Assembly (NCBI GenBank): GCA_039819285.1
Contig: JBCBSH010000166.1
Span: 1-10,475 of the forward strand
DNA: 10,475 nt
Source: JANQGH01 sp039819285
GTDB lineage: Bacteria > Pseudomonadota > Alphaproteobacteria > DSM-16000 > Inquilinaceae
Reading direction: 5' to 3'
A model generated the notes under the pieces. That model had not been told where the DNA came from. It saw only the letters and a program-made list of their open reading frames with translations, and made no database searches. The position numbers and the translations under genes were made by a program. Below, one piece after another: positions 5,947 to 10,475 of the stretch; the stretch's first letter is position 1, and each line of letters starts with the position of its first letter.

Positions 5947-6462
5947 TCAGACCAGAAATCTCGGCGCGGTAAACTCCACCAGGGTTCCGGCAGCGTCCGG
6001 CATATCCGCCCAGCGATCGATGGCGACGTCGATGCGGGCCAGGCCGCCGGTGGGGAACTTCTGGGCCATCGCCTTCAAATCGTCGGCCGGGCCGTCGCTG
6101 GACAGCTGCTTGGCCAGCCGCTCGAAATCCGGATTGTGCCCGACGATGACGACGGTTTTGGCGTCGTCGCCGACCTGCGCCAGCCTCTGCCGGATGGCGG
6201 CCGGTCCCTTGAGGTAGAGAACGGCGTCCGTCTCGGTCGTGATCAGGGCATCGAGCTGGGTGGAAACCAAGGCCCAGGTGTCGCGCGCGCGCCGCGCGGT
6301 CGAGCTTAACGCCAGGTCGATCGGCAGGTTGAGCTGGCGCAGATACCGGCCGATCACCAGGGACGCCCGCTCGCCCCTCGGCGCCAACGGGCGGTTGTGA
6401 TCGCTGACCGACGTGTCGTCCCAGGCGGACTTGGCGTGTCTCAAGATGATCAGATGCTTCAA
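5947..6462 (-). CDS. SixA-type histidine phosphatase superfamily protein
   Basis: A compact (171-residue) member of the histidine phosphatase (phosphoglycerate mutase-like) superfamily, SixA branch. Numbering from TTG 6462: the phospho-accepting motif LRHAKS with R8 and H9, then STARRARDTW with R57, and the second catalytic histidine in VGHNPDFE (H109). SixA in E. coli removes phosphate from phosphohistidine proteins; the substrate here is unknown. The start is ambiguous. TTG 6462 gives MKHLIILRHAKS, like typical SixA N-termini, and has GGGG at nine bases; an in-frame TTG three codons upstream (6471) would put GGGG immediately next to it. No ATG is available. Its stop lies 21 bp from the converging SDR gene, and it diverges from ppk, so a shared regulatory region with the polyphosphate operon is possible. 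Confidence 0.9.
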   Translation of the reverse strand: MKHLIILRHAKSAWDDTSVSDHNRPLAPRGERASLVIGRYLRQLNLPIDLALSSTARRARDTWALVSTQLDALITTETDAVLYLKGPAAIRQRLAQVGDDAKTVVIVGHNPDFERLAKQLSSDGPADDLKAMAQKFPTGGLARIDVAIDRWADMPDAAGTLVEFTAPRFLV

Positions 6463-6537
6463 GAGCGGCAACCCCAGCCAATGGTCTTGAAAAAGCGTGA
6501 TTCCTCGCGAGTCGGCCAGATCTTAACACTGCAGCCA

Positions 6538-6566
6538 TGGCGAGCGTCGCGGAAACCCAGTATAAA
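6538..6566 (+). promoter_or_regulatory. Possible -10 region of the ppk-ppx promoter
   Basis: TATAAA at 6561-6566 is the best -10-like hexamer in the 136-bp sixA/ppk divergent region. The hexamer 17 bases upstream (6538-6543, TGGCGA) matches only half of the -35 consensus. On the opposite strand the overlapping TATACT (6564-6559) could serve the SixA gene. I could not see a convincing pair of PhoB-box direct repeats. Confidence 0.3.
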
Positions 6567-6598
6567 CCGGGTGTTCCGAAGCTGGCCGACTGGATGTC

Positions 6599-8824
6599 AT
6601 GACCTCTGCCGACAGCGATACTGCGCTTTCGATCGCCCATCCCGCAACCGCGACGTCGCCGGCGGCCGATCCGCCGCAGGTCGATCCGCGGGCGCCGGAG
6701 CGCTTCATCAACCGAGAGCTGTCCTGGATCGATTTCAATCAGCGGGTCCTTGACGAGGCCCGAAACCCGAACCACCCGCTGTTGGAACGCCTGCGCTTCC
6801 TGTCGATCTCGGCCAACAACCTGGACGAGTTCTACATGGTTCGCGTCGCTGGCCTTAAGGCGCAGATCGCGCTCGGCGTGATGAACGCCAGCCAGGACGG
6901 GCTGACACCGGGCCAGCAGGTGGCCGCAATCACGACCCGCGCCAAGCGGTTGCTGGAGGACCAGCAGACCTGTTGGCACGACCTGCGCGACCGGCTGCGG
7001 GCGGAGGACATTGTGCTCCTGACCCCGTCGGAGCTTGACGACGACCAGCGCGCCTGGCTGGAGCAGAAGTTTACCGCCGACATTTTCCCGATCCTGACCC
7101 CGCTGGCGATCGACCCCGCGCATCCGTTCCCGTTCATTCCGAACCTGGGGCTGGCCAAGGCGCTGCGCATGTTCAACCCCGAGGATGGGATGGAGTTGAA
7201 CGCGCTGGTGCCGCTGCCGTCGCTGCTCGATCGTTTCCAGCGTTTGCCGGGCGATCCGATCCGCTTCGTCTTGCTGGAAGATCTGGTGTCGATGTTCCTG
7301 CCCTTGCTGTTCCCCGGCTTTCAGGCGCGCGACGCGGGCGTCTTTCGGGTGATCCGGGATAGCGAGCTGGAAATCGACGAGGAAGCCGAGGACCTGGTCA
7401 AGACCTTCGAAAGCGCCTTGAAGCGGCGGCGCCGGGGCAATGTCATCCGCATTACGGTCAATTCCGACATGCCGGACGAGCTGCGCGAGTTCGTGCGCGG
7501 CCAGCTCGGCGTTGCCGAACAGGATGTGTTCTCCCTCGATGGTCTCATCGGTCTCGGCAATACCAGCGAAATGATCGTCGGCGACCGGCCGGACCTGCTG
7601 TTCAAGCCATTCAATGCCCGCTTTCCGGAGCGGATTCGGGATTTCGGCGGCGACTGCCTTGCCGCCATTCGGGCCAAGGACATCGTCGTTCATCACCCCT
7701 ATGAAAGCTTCGACGTCGTCGTGCAGTTCATCCGCCAGGCGGCGCGCGACCCGGATGTGGTGGCAATCAAGCAGACGCTGTACCGGACCTCGAAGGACTC
7801 ACCGATCGTCGCGGCCTTGATCGAGGCGGCGGAGGCCGGCAAGTCGGTCACCGCGATGGTCGAGTTGAAGGCCCGCTTCGACGAGGAGGCGAATATCCGC
7901 TGGGCGCGCGACCTGGAGCGCGCCGGTGCCCAGGTCGTCTTCGGTTTCATGAACCTGAAGATCCACGCCAAGATCTCGCTGGTCGTGCGGCGCGAGCAGG
8001 GTGGGTTGAGGCCCTACGTTCATTACGGCACCGGCAACTACCACCCAATCACCGCAAAAATTTACACGGACCTCAGCTTCTTCACCTGTGATCCAGCCCT
8101 GTGCCGGGACGCGGCCTCCGTCTTCAACTACATGACCGGATATGCCACGCCGAACCGGCTGGAAAAGCTGTCGATCGCGCCGCTTTATCTGCACCAGACG
8201 CTGCTCGAGGCGATCGACCAGGAGATCGCCAATGCGCGGGCCGGCAAGCCGGCTGAAATCTGGGCGAAGATGAACTCGCTGGTCGATCCCGTCATCATCG
8301 ACAAGCTTTATGAGGCATCCGCCGCCGGGGTCGAGATCGATCTCGTCATTCGTGGCATTTGCTGCCTGCGCCCGGGCGTGCCCGGCCTCTCGGAAAACAT
8401 CCGCGTGAAGTCGATCGTCGGCCGGTTCCTGGAACACAGCCGCATCGTCTGCTTCGCCAACGGGCATGAGCTGCCGTCGAAGCAGGCCAAGGTCTACATC
8501 TCCTCGGCCGATTGGATGCCGCGCAATCTTTACAGCCGGATCGAGTCGCTGGTGCCGCTGGAAAACCCAACGGTGAAGGCGCAGGTCATGGACCAGATCA
8601 TGGTCGCGAACATGAAGGACCGGACGAATAGCTGGTCCTTGAACGCCGACGGGGCCTTCGAACGGCTGGAGGCGGGCGAGGGCGCGTTCAGCGCACATTC
8701 CTACTTTATCGACAACCCCAGCCTGTCCGGGCGGGGCAGCGCCTTGCGTGACCACGCGAACATTCCCAAGCCTGGCCGTCGGACGCGAAAATCCGCGGGT
8801 TCGACATCCAAGGGTGCGTGCTGA
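6599..8824 (+). CDS. ppk: Polyphosphate kinase 1
   Basis: Reversibly transfers the terminal phosphate of ATP to inorganic polyphosphate. The 741-residue protein has a poorly conserved N-terminal extension of about 35 residues, then the PPK1 opening FINRELSWIDFNQRVLDEA and SISANNLDEFYMVRVAGL, the middle domain, and the two phospholipase D-like catalytic domains. The phospho-accepting H456 is in NLKIHAKISLVVRRE and the second catalytic histidine H613 in VGRFLEHSRIVCF. Their separation, 157 residues, equals that of E. coli PPK (H435/H592). YGTGNYHP and the C-terminal NPSLSGRGSALRDH are also typical. The start ATG 6599 has only a weak ribosome binding site; translation could begin slightly further in. 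Its stop overlaps the ppx start (TGATG), giving coupled synthesis of the making and degrading enzymes. Confidence 0.97.
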   Translation: MTSADSDTALSIAHPATATSPAADPPQVDPRAPERFINRELSWIDFNQRVLDEARNPNHPLLERLRFLSISANNLDEFYMVRVAGLKAQIALGVMNASQDGLTPGQQVAAITTRAKRLLEDQQTCWHDLRDRLRAEDIVLLTPSELDDDQRAWLEQKFTADIFPILTPLAIDPAHPFPFIPNLGLAKALRMFNPEDGMELNALVPLPSLLDRFQRLPGDPIRFVLLEDLVSMFLPLLFPGFQARDAGVFRVIRDSELEIDEEAEDLVKTFESALKRRRRGNVIRITVNSDMPDELREFVRGQLGVAEQDVFSLDGLIGLGNTSEMIVGDRPDLLFKPFNARFPERIRDFGGDCLAAIRAKDIVVHHPYESFDVVVQFIRQAARDPDVVAIKQTLYRTSKDSPIVAALIEAAEAGKSVTAMVELKARFDEEANIRWARDLERAGAQVVFGFMNLKIHAKISLVVRREQGGLRPYVHYGTGNYHPITAKIYTDLSFFTCDPALCRDAASVFNYMTGYATPNRLEKLSIAPLYLHQTLLEAIDQEIANARAGKPAEIWAKMNSLVDPVIIDKLYEASAAGVEIDLVIRGICCLRPGVPGLSENIRVKSIVGRFLEHSRIVCFANGHELPSKQAKVYISSADWMPRNLYSRIESLVPLENPTVKAQVMDQIMVANMKDRTNSWSLNADGAFERLEAGEGAFSAHSYFIDNPSLSGRGSALRDHANIPKPGRRTRKSAGSTSKGAC

Positions 8825-10365
8825 TGGCACCTGCGGCGACACGCCATGGGGTCGCCGATCCGTCAGCCGCCCCTGTTGCCGCCCCGATCGCTGTCGTCGA
8901 TATCGGCTCCAACTCCATCCGGCTGGTTGTCTATGACAAGCTGGGCCGATCGCCGCTGCCCATCTTCAACGAGAAGGTTCTGTGCGGCCTGGGTCGCGAC
9001 CTGGCGTTGACCGGCCGGTTAAGCCCCGAGGGTGTGACCATGGCGCTGACCAACCTGCGCCGCTTTCGCAGCTTGATCGACGGCATGGGCGTTGGCCGTG
9101 TCGACGTGCTGGCGACGGCAGCAGTGCGCGACGCCGATGACGGCATGAAGTTCGCCGCGGAGGTTGAGCGGACCTGCGGCCTGACCATGAACATCATCAG
9201 CGGCGTGGAAGAGGCGCGGCTGTCCGCCATGGGTGTCCTGTCGGCGATGCCCCAGGCCGATGGCGTGATGGGTGATCTCGGCGGCGGATCGCTGGAGTTG
9301 GTCGGCCTAAACAAGGGGCGGGTGGCCGATCAAGCCACCTTGCCACTCGGCCCGTTCCGCTTGATGTCGGCGGAGACGGCGGGCACGGTGCCTGCCGACC
9401 TTATCGACGCGGAACTCGCCGGGCAGGACTGGCTGGCAACCTATCGCAAGCGCGTCTTCTACCCCGTGGGCGGGGCGTGGCGGTCGATCGCCAAGCTTCA
9501 TCTCGCGCTGACCGGCCACCCGATCCACGTGATCCAGGAATACACCGTGCCGGCGGCGGATCTGTTTGACACGGTTTCGCTGATCGCGCGCCAAAGCAAG
9601 GGCTCGCTGTCCAGCCTGCAGGGCGTGTCCAAGCGACGCCTTGAGACTATGCCGCTGGCCTCGCTGCTGTTCGCCCGGGTCTTGAAGGTTCTGGCGCCGA
9701 AAAAGGTCGTGTTCTCCGCCAATGGCTTGCGCGAAGGGCACCTGTTCGACCAGTTGGACCAAAAGACCAGGGACCAGGACCCGCTGATCGCGGCCTGTGC
9801 CGACGTAGCAGAGCGGGTCGATCGCTATGGCTTCGGTTCATCCCACGAGATCGCCGACTGGACGGCGCCCCTGTTCGCCAACGAAACCGATGCCGACAAG
9901 CGCCTGCGCATTGCCGCCGGGCTGGTCAGCGACATCGGCTGGTCAGACCATCCGGACTATCGCGCCATCCACAGTTTCCATCGCGTTCTGCGGCTGCCGG
10001 TCGGCGGTATCGAGCATCGCGATCGCGCGTTTCTCGCGCTTGCCATCCTCATCCGCTATGGCGGCTCCTCGGGCACGGACAACATTGCGGACGCTATCGG
10101 GGTGCTAACCGACGAGCGGCAGAACCAGGCAAAACGGCTTGGAACGGCCTTGCGTTTGGCCCACACGCTAACCGGCGGCGCCAGCCGCATGCTGGATCAG
10201 ACCCGGTTGGTGCCCGGCAAACAGTTCCTCGATCTCGTTTTGCCGTCGGACAAGGAGAGTTTGATCGGCGATGTCGTGCGCCGACGCCTTGACGCCGTCG
10301 CCAGGGCCTTCGACCTGGAAGGCCGTATCGTCACCCTACCGCAGGCGATGCCGAAGGCCGGTTAG
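8824..10365 (+). CDS. ppx: Exopolyphosphatase, Ppx/GppA family
   Basis: Releases terminal phosphate from polyphosphate (and possibly pppGpp) in an acetate-kinase/Hsp70-like fold. Numbering from ATG 8824 (513 residues): VVDIGSNSIRLVVYD (phosphate loop, about 24-38), ATAAVRDADDG, the candidate catalytic acid in SGVEEARLS (E129/E130), and GDLGGGSLEL (150-159). A long helical C-terminal region of the Ppx type follows. ATG 8824 is preferred: AAGGG lies nine bases upstream and the ppk stop overlaps it, while the GTG at 8818 would be only three bases from that site. The C-terminal tail SLIGDVVRRRLDAVARAF matches the usual end of the family, so this orientation encodes the normal protein. Residues 467-483 are encoded by a 50-bp segment repeated inverted at the right edge of the window. 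Confidence 0.96.
   Translation: MAPAATRHGVADPSAAPVAAPIAVVDIGSNSIRLVVYDKLGRSPLPIFNEKVLCGLGRDLALTGRLSPEGVTMALTNLRRFRSLIDGMGVGRVDVLATAAVRDADDGMKFAAEVERTCGLTMNIISGVEEARLSAMGVLSAMPQADGVMGDLGGGSLELVGLNKGRVADQATLPLGPFRLMSAETAGTVPADLIDAELAGQDWLATYRKRVFYPVGGAWRSIAKLHLALTGHPIHVIQEYTVPAADLFDTVSLIARQSKGSLSSLQGVSKRRLETMPLASLLFARVLKVLAPKKVVFSANGLREGHLFDQLDQKTRDQDPLIAACADVAERVDRYGFGSSHEIADWTAPLFANETDADKRLRIAAGLVSDIGWSDHPDYRAIHSFHRVLRLPVGGIEHRDRAFLALAILIRYGGSSGTDNIADAIGVLTDERQNQAKRLGTALRLAHTLTGGASRMLDQTRLVPGKQFLDLVLPSDKESLIGDVVRRRLDAVARAFDLEGRIVTLPQAMPKAG
10222..10271 (+). repeat. Left arm of an exact 50-bp inverted repeat, inside ppx
   Basis: Positions 10222-10271 are identical, base for base, to the reverse complement of 10426-10475. 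The arm covers codons for QFLDLVLPSDKESLIG plus two bases of the next codon in ppx. Identity stops at 10272/10425. The 154 bases between the arms contain the ppx 3' end and about 60 bp beyond its stop. Confidence 0.95.
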
Positions 10366-10475
10366 GCGACGCTCTGCTTCAGGTCGACCAGTTGGACCGC
10401 ACCATGGTCGATTCTCAGCGCGATCTCGCCGATCAAACTCTCCTTGTCCGACGGCAAAACGAGATCGAGGAACTG
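10362..10475 (-). CDS. Partial convergent ORF sharing 16 residues with Ppx, then a different C-terminus
   Basis: Read from the right edge, the minus strand is open for 37 codons and ends with TAA at 10364-10362, overlapping the ppx TAG. The first 16 residues (QFLDLVLPSDKESLIG) equal those of Ppx in the same reading frame. The next 21 (EIALRIDHGAVQLVDLKQSVA) are unrelated to the Ppx tail. Codons in the unique part end mostly in G or C, as in the neighbouring genes, so the stretch 10362-10425 plausibly is the true 3' end of a convergent gene that I do not recognise. The joined reading frame may be a product of the inverted repeat or of an assembly chimera, so I do not assign a function. Confidence 0.35.
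   Translation of the reverse strand, partial: QFLDLVLPSDKESLIGEIALRIDHGAVQLVDLKQSVA
10426..10475 (-). repeat. Right arm of the exact 50-bp inverted repeat, at the window edge
   Basis: Exact reverse complement of 10222-10271 and reaching the very last base of the window, so 50 bp is a minimum length. The identity at third codon positions excludes an old, diverged paralogue. It is either a real repeat or an end-of-assembly fold-back. Confidence 0.95.

Noticed and set aside
6472..6598. PhoB box upstream of ppk
   Set aside because: I looked for two CTGTCAT-like direct repeats at 11-bp periodicity; none is convincing.
5873..7696. 607-codon minus-strand open frame
   Set aside because: It lies antisense to ppk and, in another frame, across the SixA-type gene. 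Its translation has the Arg/Gln/His-rich composition of a GC-rich shadow frame, while both overlapped genes carry full family motifs.
8818..8826. GTG 8818 as the ppx start
   Set aside because: Its spacing to the AAGGG ribosome binding site is only three bases, whereas ATG 8824 has nine and gives the standard TGATG overlap with ppk.
7799..8842. 347-codon minus-strand open frame
   Set aside because: Antisense shadow of the catalytic half of ppk; no recognisable motif or ribosome binding site.
10404..10475. Plus-strand open frame beginning MVDSQRDL after ppx
   Set aside because: No ribosome binding site, and its second half is simply the antisense of the ppx repeat arm. It does not resemble RNase D, a gene I would expect downstream in relatives.

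Overview
The window is a GC-rich, densely coded chromosomal segment that reads as an alphaproteobacterium, most likely Rhodospirillales-like. The evidence is the short aa3-type cytochrome c oxidase subunit IV (a family typical of alphaproteobacteria), an HdaA-type DnaA-related regulator next to a PerM/AI-2E permease, and the style of the PurM, Ppk and Ppx proteins. I see no tRNA, rRNA, CRISPR array, insertion sequence, phage gene or toxin-antitoxin pair. Almost everything is core metabolism or cell-cycle housekeeping.

Layout. Positions 1-505 (minus) hold the N-terminal part of an ABC-F ATPase that runs off the left edge. Diverging from it is ndk (652-1074, plus), with a clear promoter and a textbook intrinsic terminator. 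A 47-residue membrane peptide, aa3 oxidase subunit IV, lies at 1144-1287 (minus). Upstream of it is the coupled purine pair purM-purN (minus, 3130 to 1401). On the other side of a roughly 200-bp divergent intergenic region, an AI-2E/PerM-type permease overlaps hdaA by ATGA, followed by a short-chain dehydrogenase-like protein that lacks the usual Tyr and Lys (all plus). A SixA-type histidine phosphatase (minus) converges on the SDR gene and diverges from the polyphosphate operon ppk-ppx (plus), which runs almost to the right edge.

How the genes fit together. PurM and PurN catalyse two steps of IMP synthesis, and Ndk equilibrates nucleoside triphosphates. Ppk and Ppx make and degrade polyphosphate. 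HdaA is expected to act with the sliding clamp to inactivate DnaA-ATP after initiation. The operons are tightly packed, with TTGA, ATGA and TGATG stop/start overlaps, and several genes appear to use TTG or GTG starts.

The one structure that ordinary annotation does not explain is at the right edge. The last 50 bases of the window are the exact reverse complement of 50 bases inside the 3' end of ppx, and the reading frame is preserved on the opposite strand. This creates a partial convergent ORF that shares 16 residues with Ppx and then has a different C-terminus. It is either a small invertible C-terminal cassette or, more probably, a fold-back/chimeric assembly end. Read-level evidence would decide.
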